Below, in pieces: positions 39,907-50,332 of a stretch of 64,000 nt of DNA (the first letter of the stretch is position 1; every line of letters starts with the position of its first letter). Below the pieces are notes generated by a model. It was not told the DNA's origin and made no database searches. It worked only from the letters and a program-made list of their open reading frames with translations. This DNA comes from Fimbriimonadaceae bacterium (GTDB taxonomy: Bacteria > Armatimonadota > Fimbriimonadia > Fimbriimonadales > Fimbriimonadaceae): assembly GCA_019454125.1 (NCBI GenBank), contig CP075365.1:2588249-2652248 (forward strand). The letters are read 5' to 3'. The position numbers and the translations under genes were made by a program.

Positions 39907-42900
39907 TCACTGTCTCTGGGCATAGGTGGGGCCGATCAAGCGGCGCGCGCCGACGATCGGAGGCAGCTCGAACTTCACGCTAAGCCGCTGGAACCCAAGG
40001 TTCAATTTGTTGAGGGCGAAGCCGGGGTCGTCCGGGTCGCCGTCGAAGCCGCCGTCCAGGAGCAACACTTCGCCCTCGAACCGGGCGTCGTTGGCCCTGC
40101 GGCCGACGTAGCCGTTCACCACGAGGACCTCGCCCGAATCCAGGCGGCGCGCGTACATCGGGATCGTCCCGCGCGGGTTGCCCGCCATCTCGTTCGGGTC
40201 GAACGGGGCGCTGCCGCGTCGACGCATACCCAGGTAGGCCTCGTTCGGCATCATCCATCTTACGACCCACGGAGAGGCGCTATTGTTCGGCGGGACCTGG
40301 ACTAACTCGTAGACGCCCGTCGTGTCCGCGACCATCACGCCGAGTTGGCGCGCGTTGCCCACGGTCACATAGCGCAAGGTCACCGAGCGAATTCCCGCGA
40401 ACTTCTGCCTCCGAGCCGGCTCGTTCGTCGGCGGAGAGCTGAAGGTCCAGGTGTTCGGCGGGTCTTCGCGCAGGAACGTATTGGCGTTGATCGCAGGGTA
40501 GACGAACTCCGTGATCACCGCCGTCTGCGCTCCGTCGTAAAGCACGACGCCGCCGTAGCCGCTCGTCCGGTCGGTCTCCTGGACGCTGCCGGTGAGCCCG
40601 AAGGTGCCCCGGCCCGGCTCGACGTTCCCGAAGGCGAGCGCGACCACCGTCCGCGGGACGTTGTTCATGTCCGCGACCTGGACACGGGCCAAGCTGTTAT
40701 AGCTGTAGTTCTTGCCGCTGAGCTCTTCCGGCGTGTGCCAATAGAGCATGCCGAGCGCGGGGCGCTGCACGCCTTGGTCGTCGGTATAGATCACCGGCCC
40801 CAGGTTGCGACCCGCCGCGTCCGAGATGAACCGGTCGACAAGCTCGACGACGCGGAAGTTGCCCGAATCGGCGATGAGCACGTGCCGCCAGATCTCGTAG
40901 TCCTGCGGGTTCGAGAACGGGATATCGGCCCGTCGCTCGAACGTGTCGAACGCGATGACGTCCTTCGGACGCTTCAGCTTTGTGGACTCGCCTGGCAAGG
41001 AGCCGCTCGGCGCGCCCTGTTCGGGCAGCCCGTTCGGCCGGAACTGCGAGTCGATCCGGAACTCGGAGATCGAGCGGAGCTCCCTCGCGGACGCGTCCAT
41101 CTTAACCACGCGGTTGTTGCCCGTGTCCACGACCCAAAGGTCGTTCTCACCGGCCGGATAGGCGCGGGTCGGCTCGCTCAGGGGCTGGGCCACTCCGGCG
41201 GGGCCGGTCGAGGCCTCTTGGCCCGTCACGAAGGTCTGATCGGTCGACCAAAGCGGGTTCCCGGCCGGGTCGAACCGGCTGATGCGGCCGGAGTCGGCCA
41301 CGATAAAGTCAGCCTTGCTGAAGACGTAGAGGCTGCCCTCGCCGGTCGCGGCGAGCGAGCCGTCGCCGACCGCGACATTGGTGACGTCCTTCTCGTCCAG
41401 CGCAGCCTGGAGGACGCGGATGCGGAGGTCGTCGAGGCTCTCGATGCCCGCGAACTGGGGCCACTTGAACGCGTTCGCCACCCGGATGTCCCGGAAGGGG
41501 TTGCCCGGGTCGGCGATGATCACGCTGTAAAGTTGGTTGTTCCAGGGACGGGTCGAATTGGGGCGCAGGAACTCGTCGTTCGCGCTAACGTTCGCGGCGA
41601 TCGCCGTGATCAGACCACGGCTCGGGATCGGGAAGCCGAAGCCGCTCGTGAGAAGGCCCGCGAAGATGCTCGCGCCGCCCATGTAGAGCGTCTCGCCCGC
41701 CACCTGGGGCGGGGCGACCACGTTGTAGCCGTTAAAGACCGAGTACCACTGGAGCGGGGTCCATCGACCGGCGCTGCGTCCGGCGATCAGGCGGCCGTTG
41801 TCGGCCAGGGCCTCGGGCTCCACGACCGTGTCGGTACTGCCGCCTCGGCGCACGATGATCGGCATGCTCAGGTTGATCGAGTCCCTCAGGCGCCCCTTCG
41901 TGGCCGAGGCGAGGTTCGTCAGGATCACGCGGGAGCGCGTCGAATTCGGGATGGGCTCGACCGTGAACTGGCCCTGGTTCAGCACGCTGAACTGCTCGGG
42001 CGTCGCCTTGTCCGTGCTGAGAGAAAGGTCCGGCTGGACGATCTGGAAGCTGTTGTCCGTGCCTTCGATCTCGAAGGTCGCTGTGGGCGGGTCGGCCCTG
42101 AAGCAGAACAGCACCGCCGTCGGCGAGTCGTTGCCGAAAATGCGCTTGACGGGGGACGCGATGGCGAAGACGTTGTCGCCCTTTACGACCGGGCCTCCCA
42201 CAAACTTCCAGTTCTGCAACGGCTGGTTGAGGAAGTTGCGCAGAGGGGTCTTGAGGACGATGTCGTCCTCGTCGCTCACCACCGGCGGGATCGGGAAGGA
42301 GTCGGCCTGGCCGCTCGCCCCGTTCAGGCTGTAGGTCACCGCGCCGTAGACGTCGTACCGCGAGAGCATCGAGAACTCGCCCCGGCCCCTGTCCTCGCGG
42401 AACGCGTAGAAGGTCGCGCTCTGCGCGCCCGTGGTGTGCGAGGCGAGCACGAAGACGGCGCCGGTCGGCCCTATGGCCGGGCTGCCGATGATCCGCCGCG
42501 CAAAGTTCTGGTCGTCCGGGATCTCGATGTTGCCGCGGATGTAGTTGTCGTAGGCGGTCTGGCCGAACCCCGAGCCGGCCTGCCCCCAGTCGACCGAATA
42601 GTCGAGCCGCCATTGGACGTCGTCCGCAGTCGTCTGGGTCTGTCTCCCGTCGTAGTCGTAGACGGGCCGGGTGGCGCGCAGTCCCATCTGGAGCGTGCCC
42701 TTCGGGTTCTCCGTGACGGTGCCGTCGAACGTCTGCGCCATCTCTGCGGCGGTGAAGGGCTCGCCCGTAGGCTTCAGGATCGTCACCTTGAGCCCGAGCG
42801 AGGGGTAGCGCGGGTTCGTGTCCAGGTAGATCGGCAGGCCGTTGTAGGAGGCCCGCGTCGTGATCGTCATCGTGTTGCCGTTCAGTTCGCGGCGGATCGG

Positions 42901-44703
42901 CACTTCGCCGCGCGCCCCGAGCCACGTGCTCGCCAGGCTGGCCGGCCGCGGCTGCACGCCGGTGCCCGGTTGGGCGACGGAGTAAACGACGCGGTCCATG
43001 CCGCCAGAGGCGTCCTGGATCGGGATGTAGCCGATCGCGGGAGCGGCGCTCGGCTCGCTCAGCCGCTGGCTGTTCGTGATCTGCCAATCGTTCGTGGTGG
43101 TGAGCCGCTCGAGCCTGTCCACATCAATCGCCCAGAGCCTGCCGACCGTCTGGCCGAGGTTCGACTGGGCAGAGTCGGTGATGATCGCGATCCCTTCTTG
43201 CACCGTCGGGGCGTAGGGGCCGGACGGGTTCGGCACAGAGCCGTTCGGCGGCTGGATGGTCGTCGCCGGGGCCACGTTGCTTAGCGGCCCGCCCGTCGGC
43301 TGGAGGGGGAAGACGCTGACGTTGCTGTCGTTGTCCGTCACCCAGATCTGGGTGCCGCCCAGGGGCGAGTTCGGCGAGGTGACGATGGTGGGGGCAGAGA
43401 CTCGCGTGCCCAAGACTTGGCTGTACCAAAGGAGGTCTGCGTCGACCCCGATGGGATCGGGGAGGCCGTCGTCCGGGTTGCCGTCGCCGTCCAGGTCACG
43501 GTCGGGCTTGGCGTCGTAGACGTAAACGCGGCCCTCTTTCGCGACGACGACGCGGCCTTCCACAAGCGCGGGGGCGTCGCCGAGCTGGAAGCTGCCGCCT
43601 TGCTGCGAGTCGTCGAAGCGCCGGAGCAGCGGGGCGGTGACGTCCACGGAGGTCGAACCCGACCGGCGGCTGCCGGAGTTGCTCGTGCGGCTGTCGCCGC
43701 CGAGAGAGATAAGGTTCACCGCGAACTTCGCGGCGGCGCGGAAACCGGGGTCTGCCACGGGGGAGAAGCTACGGAACCCGCGGTTGGTCTGCAGGACGTT
43801 CGAGAACGCGGGGTTGAACCCCTTGTTCAGGTTCGCGCTGATCCCGAGGGTCGAGACCACGACGTGCCCCTCGCCGATGCTGCCTTCGGCCACGGCGCGC
43901 AGGCTTGTGTTGCCCAGGGTCCCCGCCACCGGAGTGAGACGGAACGAGTCGGGCGGGATCCACCGGAGGAACGTGTCCGCCGGGCCGAGGTCCGCCGCGT
44001 CGATCGGCGAGGTCATGAAGAAGTTGGCCGTGAACGGGTTGCGCGCTTGCAGCAGTTCGGCGATGGTAAAGCCGTTGGGGAACCGGAGGAGGGGGTGGTC
44101 CAGGTTCGCGTCGAGGCCCGTGCTGCCGGGCGTCGAAAACTTGAACGGAAGCGGGACCGGGTTCGCCAGGTCAAGTCCGGGAGAGAAGCCGCTGTCGTTG
44201 ATGACGTCCACCCAGAGGATGCCGCCCTGGTCCACAAACCGCCGCAGGCGGTCGCGCTCGACCGGGGTCAGCTGGATGCCGCCCGCGTTCGGGGCATTGC
44301 CCGAAAGAGGCAGGAGCAGGACGTCGTAGCGCGCGAGCGCCGCGTCGTCGGTGGAGGAGAGGAGGACCTCCCAATAGGGCGCGTCCGCCTTGGTCAGGCG
44401 GGTGCCGACCGCGGGCGTGTTTACGTCGATCGCGCGCCAGCGGTTGAACTGCTCCGTGCCGAGCACCGTCTGGGCGAGGGGACTGGAGAAGGCCCACTTA
44501 GCGGGCCGGACGTTGAGGTCCTGTCCGAGCTGGTACCAGACGTGGGGGACCGCGTTCGATGGGACGCCGTTCGTCAGCTGGCTCTCCAGCACGACCACGC
44601 CGGCCCGGACGTTGACAGTCTGGCGGGCGTAGTTCGTCGGCTGGCCCCAGCCAAGGGCGGCAAGGGCGGTCGCAAGGACGATAAGAAGCTTGTTGCGGTT
44701 CAC
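39907..44703 (-). CDS. giant exported propeller protein (PilY1-like position)
   Basis: A 1598-residue exported protein (signal LIVLATALAALGWG). The N-terminal ~330 residues resemble a GATase-like/DUF4159-type domain (LRRFVDQGGILWVDVIND). A first propeller region has VVVAKEGRVYVYDAKPDRD and a calcium-type loop DRDLDGDGNPDDG. A later region has NHL-like blades (ENDLWVVDTGNNRVVKMD and HVLIADSGNFRVVELVD). The GTG start overlaps the stop of the PilX-like gene as GTGA and has GAGAGG upstream. In type IV pilus operons PilY1, a calcium-binding propeller protein, occupies this same place after pilX. The function is inferred from position and fold. Confidence 0.85.
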   Translation of the reverse strand: MNRNKLLIVLATALAALGWGQPTNYARQTVNVRAGVVVLESQLTNGVPSNAVPHVWYQLGQDLNVRPAKWAFSSPLAQTVLGTEQFNRWRAIDVNTPAVGTRLTKADAPYWEVLLSSTDDAALARYDVLLLPLSGNAPNAGGIQLTPVERDRLRRFVDQGGILWVDVINDSGFSPGLDLANPVPLPFKFSTPGSTGLDANLDHPLLRFPNGFTIAELLQARNPFTANFFMTSPIDAADLGPADTFLRWIPPDSFRLTPVAGTLGNTSLRAVAEGSIGEGHVVVSTLGISANLNKGFNPAFSNVLQTNRGFRSFSPVADPGFRAAAKFAVNLISLGGDSRTSNSGSRRSGSTSVDVTAPLLRRFDDSQQGGSFQLGDAPALVEGRVVVAKEGRVYVYDAKPDRDLDGDGNPDDGLPDPIGVDADLLWYSQVLGTRVSAPTIVTSPNSPLGGTQIWVTDNDSNVSVFPLQPTGGPLSNVAPATTIQPPNGSVPNPSGPYAPTVQEGIAIITDSAQSNLGQTVGRLWAIDVDRLERLTTTNDWQITNSQRLSEPSAAPAIGYIPIQDASGGMDRVVYSVAQPGTGVQPRPASLASTWLGARGEVPIRRELNGNTMTITTRASYNGLPIYLDTNPRYPSLGLKVTILKPTGEPFTAAEMAQTFDGTVTENPKGTLQMGLRATRPVYDYDGRQTQTTADDVQWRLDYSVDWGQAGSGFGQTAYDNYIRGNIEIPDDQNFARRIIGSPAIGPTGAVFVLASHTTGAQSATFYAFREDRGRGEFSMLSRYDVYGAVTYSLNGASGQADSFPIPPVVSDEDDIVLKTPLRNFLNQPLQNWKFVGGPVVKGDNVFAIASPVKRIFGNDSPTAVLFCFRADPPTATFEIEGTDNSFQIVQPDLSLSTDKATPEQFSVLNQGQFTVEPIPNSTRSRVILTNLASATKGRLRDSINLSMPIIVRRGGSTDTVVEPEALADNGRLIAGRSAGRWTPLQWYSVFNGYNVVAPPQVAGETLYMGGASIFAGLLTSGFGFPIPSRGLITAIAANVSANDEFLRPNSTRPWNNQLYSVIIADPGNPFRDIRVANAFKWPQFAGIESLDDLRIRVLQAALDEKDVTNVAVGDGSLAATGEGSLYVFSKADFIVADSGRISRFDPAGNPLWSTDQTFVTGQEASTGPAGVAQPLSEPTRAYPAGENDLWVVDTGNNRVVKMDASARELRSISEFRIDSQFRPNGLPEQGAPSGSLPGESTKLKRPKDVIAFDTFERRADIPFSNPQDYEIWRHVLIADSGNFRVVELVDRFISDAAGRNLGPVIYTDDQGVQRPALGMLYWHTPEELSGKNYSYNSLARVQVADMNNVPRTVVALAFGNVEPGRGTFGLTGSVQETDRTSGYGGVVLYDGAQTAVITEFVYPAINANTFLREDPPNTWTFSSPPTNEPARRQKFAGIRSVTLRYVTVGNARQLGVMVADTTGVYELVQVPPNNSASPWVVRWMMPNEAYLGMRRRGSAPFDPNEMAGNPRGTIPMYARRLDSGEVLVVNGYVGRRANDARFEGEVLLLDGGFDGDPDDPGFALNKLNLGFQRLSVKFELPPIVGARRLIGPTYAQRQ

Positions 44704-47700
44704 GGGTTCACCTCTCCGAAGTAGTCGAGTGTCGGGCTGACCGGGAGCCTCGGCATCGGAGGCAGGACACGGCCAAGGGAGTCGGCGCGCAGCGGCGTGC
44801 GCCCGTCCGAGGTCGCCGTTCCGATCGCAGGGTCGTAGACGATAGTCAGGTTAGGAACGGTCGGTTCGGCGGCCAGGTCGCGCCCGTCCGTATGGCTCAC
44901 GGGGATGCGTCGGCCCGTCGCGCCGATGGCGCGCGGGATCCAGCCCCACTTGCGGAGCCACTCAGCCTGGGCGCTGATCGGGGCGGGCATGTTCTCGCTA
45001 ACCGCGCCGACGATCGTCACCTTGACGTCGAGCGGCTCGGCGTAGAACGGCACTTCGGGCGAATGGCCGAAAAGTTGGAAGCGGCGCAGGTTGGCCTCGG
45101 CGTCGTTCATGCCCGGGTAGAGCCCGCTCGCCGAGCGGTCCAGCCACGCGAGGCGCGTGTCCTGGCTGTTCAAGTTGAACCAGTTGCCCGGGATCACGAA
45201 GAAGCTGCCTTCCTCGGCGTACATCGCGGCTTCGATCCGCACGTCGTGCGGGGCGATCGCGGTCCTCGCCGCCAGATAGTTCTTGTTCGGCAGGTTGCCG
45301 ACCCCGTTCAGCCGGACTCGGAAGTAGGTGGGGTCTTGGACGGCGAGCGCGTAGACGCCCGTCGTGCCGCCGGCGTCCGACAGCTGGCGTCCGCTATAGG
45401 TGAAAGCGCTCCCTACGAGCGGCATCGCGACGGACTCGAAACGGGGGTAGCCGTTGCGCGACGGGTCGCCAAGGCCATAGACCGGGATGTTCGGCTGGCC
45501 CCCGGTGAAGAACCGGTCGGCCGCGTTGAAGCGGACCGTCGAACCGCCAAAGTCGATCAGGCGCGGGTAAAGGAACGAGCCCCAAGAGCCGCCCGAAAGA
45601 TAGGTGCCCGGGTAGACGTCCATCGAGACGAAGCTCGGGCCGTTGTCGTCCGCGGCCGAAGCCGTGACCAGGTGCGCCGTCAGGGCGGAGTTGCTGGACC
45701 ATTCGCGGTAGCTGTTCGCGTAGGGCCGCCAGGTGCTCGGGTTCGCGGGGTTTCCTCCCTGGGTCTGCGGGTCGAGCAGGAAGGCCGTCTCGAGCAGGAT
45801 CTCGGGCTTGTCGATGCGAAGCTCGAACGGGTTTGGCGCGTCGGTCGAGCGGTTCTCGTCCTTCTCCTCCACCGTCTCGCCCGGCGCGGGGCCGAAGAAG
45901 AGGGTCGTGTTCAGGCAGACGTAGTCGCGCGCCATGAGCATGGCCGCGGACCGGCTCGGCCGCGTAAGCACGCGCCCCAGCTCGTCGATGGTGCCCTTCG
46001 TGATGCTCCCGTCGACGTACACGGTGCCGCCCGAGACCACCGTGAGCTGCTGGTCGGTCGGGATGACGCCGCGCACCCGCACGTCGCCCACGAAGTAGAG
46101 GACGCCGTTGAACAGGCGGCCGCTCTGGCGGAAGTCGTCGTCGCTGAGCGAGCCCCCGGGACGGCCGACCAGCGCCGGTTGCGTCACGGAGTCGAGCACC
46201 ATGGTCTGGAAGTCGCCCGAGCCCGCCGGGTATTCGACCGTGCGGAGGCGGAAGCGCGCCCGCGACTGGTTCGTGTTCTGCCCGTTCAGGTCGCGCCACG
46301 AGCCCTGCGAACTGCGCGAGTCGCGCACGATCTCGAAACCGTCCGGCAACAGCCGGAGCGACGCGGCAAGCGGGATATAGAAGGGGCCGCGCCAGCCCTG
46401 GGAATTCGGGTTGTTGGGAGTGAGCCAGTCGTTCGCGAGCGACTTGACCGCGCCCGCGACTTGGCGCTCGTCCTGGTTGCTAGTGTTGCCGCGCTCGCTG
46501 GAATCGACGTAGACGCCGCGGCCCAGGCCGAACCGGCCCACGTTGCGCCCGTTGACCAAGGCGCCGCTGTCGCGCGTGAGCGAGAGGTAGCGGTCGTTGC
46601 CGCTCTGCGGATCCTGGTCCATCATAGACGGCGGGTCCTTGCGGGCGGCCCCGCGCACATAGCCGTCGCGGTCTTGCTTGGCGGTGCCGTCGCGCAACAC
46701 CGAGCCAAGGGTCGAGAAGATCTCGTCCACGCTCTCGAGCGGGTACTGGTTGTTGCCCGGGCGCGCCGTCACGACCAGTGGGGTGTTCACCGTGCTCGGA
46801 ACGGTCTGGAGGTTGTCCTGCCAGCCGCTCTGCCAGACGCCGCCCGTATAGACCTGGCGGGCGATGCGGAGCATCGAGGCGGCCCCTGCGGGCCGGATCT
46901 CGCCCGCCACGGACCACTCTTCGTTCAGGAAGCTGTTCAAGACGATGTCGTTGCGTCCGAAGACCACCAGGTCCGCGTTCGAGTGCAGCGAGCCGCCGCC
47001 GGGGACGGAGCCCCAGTTGTTGCCCTGGCCCGGCGTGCCGTCCGGCACGGCGCGCCCCCAAGCGAGGGTGCCGACGACGGGGAGCACCTCGCCCGGCTGG
47101 TAGGGCGCCTGCCCGTCGCCATAGACCGCGCCGATGCCGGCCTCGTCGAACGGGTCGCGCGCGTTCGGGTTGAACTCGGAAGTCGGGAAGCCGATCTCGG
47201 CCGGGCGGCTGACCTTGTACTTGTTCGTGATGTACCGGGCCGTCTCCACGATGCCGATCGAGGCGAAGGCGATCATCCGGCGCGAGCCGATGATGATCGA
47301 GTCGAGGTGGCGCAGCCGCCCAAGGCGGGGGCCGAGCTCGGCCTGCTTCTCCGCGTAGTCCGCGAAGCCCTGTACCTTGACCCGCTCCGCGAGCAGGAGG
47401 CTGGGGTCCACGCGGCCGCCCGTGAGGAGTCCGCCAGGGCGGCCGATCACTTCGATCACGATGTTGCCGCGCGCCTTGCCGGGCTGGCGGAGCTGCCCGG
47501 TCGGGTTGGCGAAGGCGTCGTAGTCCGCAGGCGAGTACCGCACGCGGACGAGGGCGCGGCCGCGCTCGAAGAAGACGCGCGAATAGGCGCCGAGGCCGTC
47601 CGGCCCGCCTAGGTCGTTGCTTAAGAGCGGGACGCCGGTGTCGCTCGGCACGCCGAAAGGCGAGGCGGGGCGAAGATAAAGGGCGTCGGGATCCTTGGAG

Positions 47701-47990
47701 AACCCTTGGGCGTCCGCGCTCGGCGGGGTCGGCGCCGGACGCCAGTCCGCCCCGAGGGCGGAGTAGCGAAGCTGGTAGTGGGCAAGGTCGATGCCGGCCC
47801 GGGCGAGGTCGGTCGCGACGTTGCGCTCCTGTCCCCGCGCCGCGTTGCTGATGTTCGTCGAGAGGATGCTCGCGAAGGCGAAGCCCAGCGTCACCAGCAC
47901 GCCAAGCAGGATGATGGCGATGACCAGGGTCTGGCCGCGCCGCTCGCGGCTCCCGTTTCGAATCGTTCTAATCTGCCCCATAGCCTTCAC
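44700..47990 (-). CDS. giant PilX/GspK-like pilin-related protein
   Basis: A 1096-residue protein with a type III signal: basic leader ending RERRG, then QTLVIAIILLGVLVTLGFA. The Glu at position +5 of most pilins is absent (Ile instead), as in GspK tip pseudopilins. The helix runs on as NISNAARGQERNVATDLARA, typical of PilX. The C-terminal ~1000 residues are a very large beta-rich region without recognised motifs; normal PilX is ~170 and GspK ~320 residues. The GTG start overlaps the previous stop; an ATG three codons in is an alternative. Confidence 0.82.
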   Translation of the reverse strand: MKAMGQIRTIRNGSRERRGQTLVIAIILLGVLVTLGFAFASILSTNISNAARGQERNVATDLARAGIDLAHYQLRYSALGADWRPAPTPPSADAQGFSKDPDALYLRPASPFGVPSDTGVPLLSNDLGGPDGLGAYSRVFFERGRALVRVRYSPADYDAFANPTGQLRQPGKARGNIVIEVIGRPGGLLTGGRVDPSLLLAERVKVQGFADYAEKQAELGPRLGRLRHLDSIIIGSRRMIAFASIGIVETARYITNKYKVSRPAEIGFPTSEFNPNARDPFDEAGIGAVYGDGQAPYQPGEVLPVVGTLAWGRAVPDGTPGQGNNWGSVPGGGSLHSNADLVVFGRNDIVLNSFLNEEWSVAGEIRPAGAASMLRIARQVYTGGVWQSGWQDNLQTVPSTVNTPLVVTARPGNNQYPLESVDEIFSTLGSVLRDGTAKQDRDGYVRGAARKDPPSMMDQDPQSGNDRYLSLTRDSGALVNGRNVGRFGLGRGVYVDSSERGNTSNQDERQVAGAVKSLANDWLTPNNPNSQGWRGPFYIPLAASLRLLPDGFEIVRDSRSSQGSWRDLNGQNTNQSRARFRLRTVEYPAGSGDFQTMVLDSVTQPALVGRPGGSLSDDDFRQSGRLFNGVLYFVGDVRVRGVIPTDQQLTVVSGGTVYVDGSITKGTIDELGRVLTRPSRSAAMLMARDYVCLNTTLFFGPAPGETVEEKDENRSTDAPNPFELRIDKPEILLETAFLLDPQTQGGNPANPSTWRPYANSYREWSSNSALTAHLVTASAADDNGPSFVSMDVYPGTYLSGGSWGSFLYPRLIDFGGSTVRFNAADRFFTGGQPNIPVYGLGDPSRNGYPRFESVAMPLVGSAFTYSGRQLSDAGGTTGVYALAVQDPTYFRVRLNGVGNLPNKNYLAARTAIAPHDVRIEAAMYAEEGSFFVIPGNWFNLNSQDTRLAWLDRSASGLYPGMNDAEANLRRFQLFGHSPEVPFYAEPLDVKVTIVGAVSENMPAPISAQAEWLRKWGWIPRAIGATGRRIPVSHTDGRDLAAEPTVPNLTIVYDPAIGTATSDGRTPLRADSLGRVLPPMPRLPVSPTLDYFGEVNP

Positions 47991-50332
47991 CGGATAAAGT
48001 TGCGAACCTCGGACGAGCCGCGGACGGTGATCGTCTGCGGGTTCGGGATGTTCTGGACCTGCGGATAGTTCTTGATCGTCAAGGTCACTTCCAGAACCTG
48101 CGACGAGTCGTAGTCGACCGCGAGGACGTCGTTGGGCTCAGTGTATTGGAAGCGGTAGGAGACGTAGATGTTCCCCGTCGGGACGAACCCCCCGTTGTCG
48201 CGGAAGGCGCTCGGGACGGGCTCGCCGAACCGCGAGTTGAGCTCAAGGTAGCCCGCCCGGTAGGGCGCCTGGAGCACGGCCTGCACGAAGTCGTCCGGGT
48301 CGTAGCTAAGCGGGTCGTACGGGGGCACCGTGATGCCCGCGCGCTGCCAGTCCGGCTCCGGCTGGTCCGTGTAGTTGACGTAGTACTGGTTGGGGCCGAC
48401 CGGGCGCGTCGCCGACCGCTGGTAGCGGACGTAGCGGCCGTAGTTCGGGCCGGGCCTCTGGTCCGGGCCGACGACCTCCTCGCTGCCCGGCGTCACGAAG
48501 GCGCGGGCGAGCCCGGTGCGCGGGTCGAGCGGGCCGGCGCTGCCGTCCGCCTGGCTGGCGAGGCGGAGGTCGATATACCGCTTGACGTACTGCGTCCGGT
48601 CGAGGCCCGGGGCAAGCGTCGGCCAGTCGTGCCAAAGCTTGTTGAACCGTCGGTTGACGGGGCGGAAGACCTCGTCGTTCCAGTTCCCCGTGTTCACGTC
48701 CGGGTCGTTGTTCGGCGTGAAGTCCTGCGGCGCCCCATTGTCGTTGAAGGGGCTGACGCGCACGCCCGTCCCGAGCGAGGGGTCGCCCGCGCTCTGGGCG
48801 GACTCCTGAGCGTAGGTGGGGACGCGAAGGTTGTAGGGGACGGTGGGGTCGGAGCCGACCTCTTGGATCGGGAAGCTCGCCGTGACCTTGCCCGAGCGGG
48901 GCTCCGGCACGACGGGGACGAACAGGCGCCGCCAGTCCGGGTTGCGCGCCGCCAGCCAGCCGCTCCGCTGGTCCGCGTCCAGGATCGCCTGGGTGAAGGC
49001 GTACGGTCGGTTGAAGCTGTTATTGAACCCGAGCGACTTGGGCAGGGCCGCGATCTGGACGTAGCGGGTCACGTCGAAGAGCTCGATGCCCTCGTCCTCG
49101 GAGGCCATCGTGTTGCGGTCGTAGCCGAAGATGCTGAAGCGTTCTCGGCCCGAGTCCTTCCAGGTGCGCGCCACCAAGTACGGGTCGCCGCTGTCCCAAC
49201 GAAGGCGCACGTCGCCGGCGGTGGGCCCGGTCGGGGGCGGGTTGTACTGACCGGGCAGCACGCTCGGCCAGAGCCGCATGAAGAGGTTCGACCAGGAGCC
49301 GTACTGCGTGGTGTAGACGTCGGGCCCCGCCTTCTCGATGTTGAAGGCCTCTTCGCCCGTCCTCGCCGTGAGCTGCCCGACGGCGGGCTCGCTCGTCACG
49401 CGCACCGGCTGGAAGCGGACCAGCGGCACGAGCCGCGGGCGGTTGTTGTCGTAGACGACCTTTCCGGCACTGGCCAAGGCAGGCGCGATCATGTCGTACC
49501 GGCTCGTCTCGGTGACGACCACGGCGCGGCGCAGCCAATTCTTTATCCGGGCCGCCTTTGCGAGCCCTTGTTGGGTGAGGGCGCCGGTCTGGTAGTCCGC
49601 CTCGGCGCCGGGGAGCAGGGTGAAGAAGGCGGGATCGTCCAAATCGTCCGGCTCGCCGTCGTTGTCCGCGTCCAGGAAGAGGTCCGTGTTCACCACGAAG
49701 CGAAGGTCGTTGTTGACCCTCCTCCAGACCTTGGGCTGGAACTCGACGCGGTACAGCACGAAAAGGTTGTCCTGGCGGGAGTTCCGCTCCAGGAGCAGGC
49801 CGTCGTAGGGGTTGTTGTAAGTGCCGGGACGCTCGGGCACGCCGTCCCCGTCCACGTCGACGACAGGTTCGCGGAGGCCCACGAAGTAGCGCGTGATCGA
49901 GGAGCCGGCCCGCGCCGGAAGGTTGTACTGGCCCTTAGGGGTCACGAGCGTCGGGTCTTCCTTGCCCGTGTCCGGGTTGATGAAGGCGCCGCTCGGGCCG
50001 CGCACCGGGTCGCCCTGGGCCGGGCTCACGATGTCGATCTTGGTGAAGGGCAGCCGCACGAGTTCGAACGTGTTCAAGTTCTGGCCGGGGACGACGACGT
50101 CCACCGCCCCGCGTTCGCCGCCGTTGTCGCGGACGGCCGCGCCATTGCCGATCTCAGCCTCCAACCTCCGGATCAGCGTCCGGGCCCGGTCCTGCGCGTC
50201 GGCGAAGCCTTGCGCGGCGCGGGTCAGGTTAAAGCCCTGGATGATCGGGACGGCGATGATCGTCAGCAGGATCGCTGTGATCGCAATGACGGTGATCAGC
50301 TCGATCAGGGTGAATCCACGAAACTTCTTCAT
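47987..50332 (-). CDS. giant PilW-like prepilin
   Basis: A 781-residue prepilin with perfect type III signal MKKFRG-FTLIELITVIAIT, cut after Gly by the peptidase encoded upstream. The helix continues QGFADAQDRARTLIRRLEAE as in PilW/GspJ. The large C-terminal part contains aspartate-rich calcium-type loops (VDVDGDGVPE and LDADNDGEPDDLDD). PilW is normally ~200-350 residues. The start chosen has GGAGG six bases upstream, and its A is shared with the stop of the preceding gene (TAATG). Confidence 0.85.
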   Translation of the reverse strand: MKKFRGFTLIELITVIAITAILLTIIAVPIIQGFNLTRAAQGFADAQDRARTLIRRLEAEIGNGAAVRDNGGERGAVDVVVPGQNLNTFELVRLPFTKIDIVSPAQGDPVRGPSGAFINPDTGKEDPTLVTPKGQYNLPARAGSSITRYFVGLREPVVDVDGDGVPERPGTYNNPYDGLLLERNSRQDNLFVLYRVEFQPKVWRRVNNDLRFVVNTDLFLDADNDGEPDDLDDPAFFTLLPGAEADYQTGALTQQGLAKAARIKNWLRRAVVVTETSRYDMIAPALASAGKVVYDNNRPRLVPLVRFQPVRVTSEPAVGQLTARTGEEAFNIEKAGPDVYTTQYGSWSNLFMRLWPSVLPGQYNPPPTGPTAGDVRLRWDSGDPYLVARTWKDSGRERFSIFGYDRNTMASEDEGIELFDVTRYVQIAALPKSLGFNNSFNRPYAFTQAILDADQRSGWLAARNPDWRRLFVPVVPEPRSGKVTASFPIQEVGSDPTVPYNLRVPTYAQESAQSAGDPSLGTGVRVSPFNDNGAPQDFTPNNDPDVNTGNWNDEVFRPVNRRFNKLWHDWPTLAPGLDRTQYVKRYIDLRLASQADGSAGPLDPRTGLARAFVTPGSEEVVGPDQRPGPNYGRYVRYQRSATRPVGPNQYYVNYTDQPEPDWQRAGITVPPYDPLSYDPDDFVQAVLQAPYRAGYLELNSRFGEPVPSAFRDNGGFVPTGNIYVSYRFQYTEPNDVLAVDYDSSQVLEVTLTIKNYPQVQNIPNPQTITVRGSSEVRNFIR

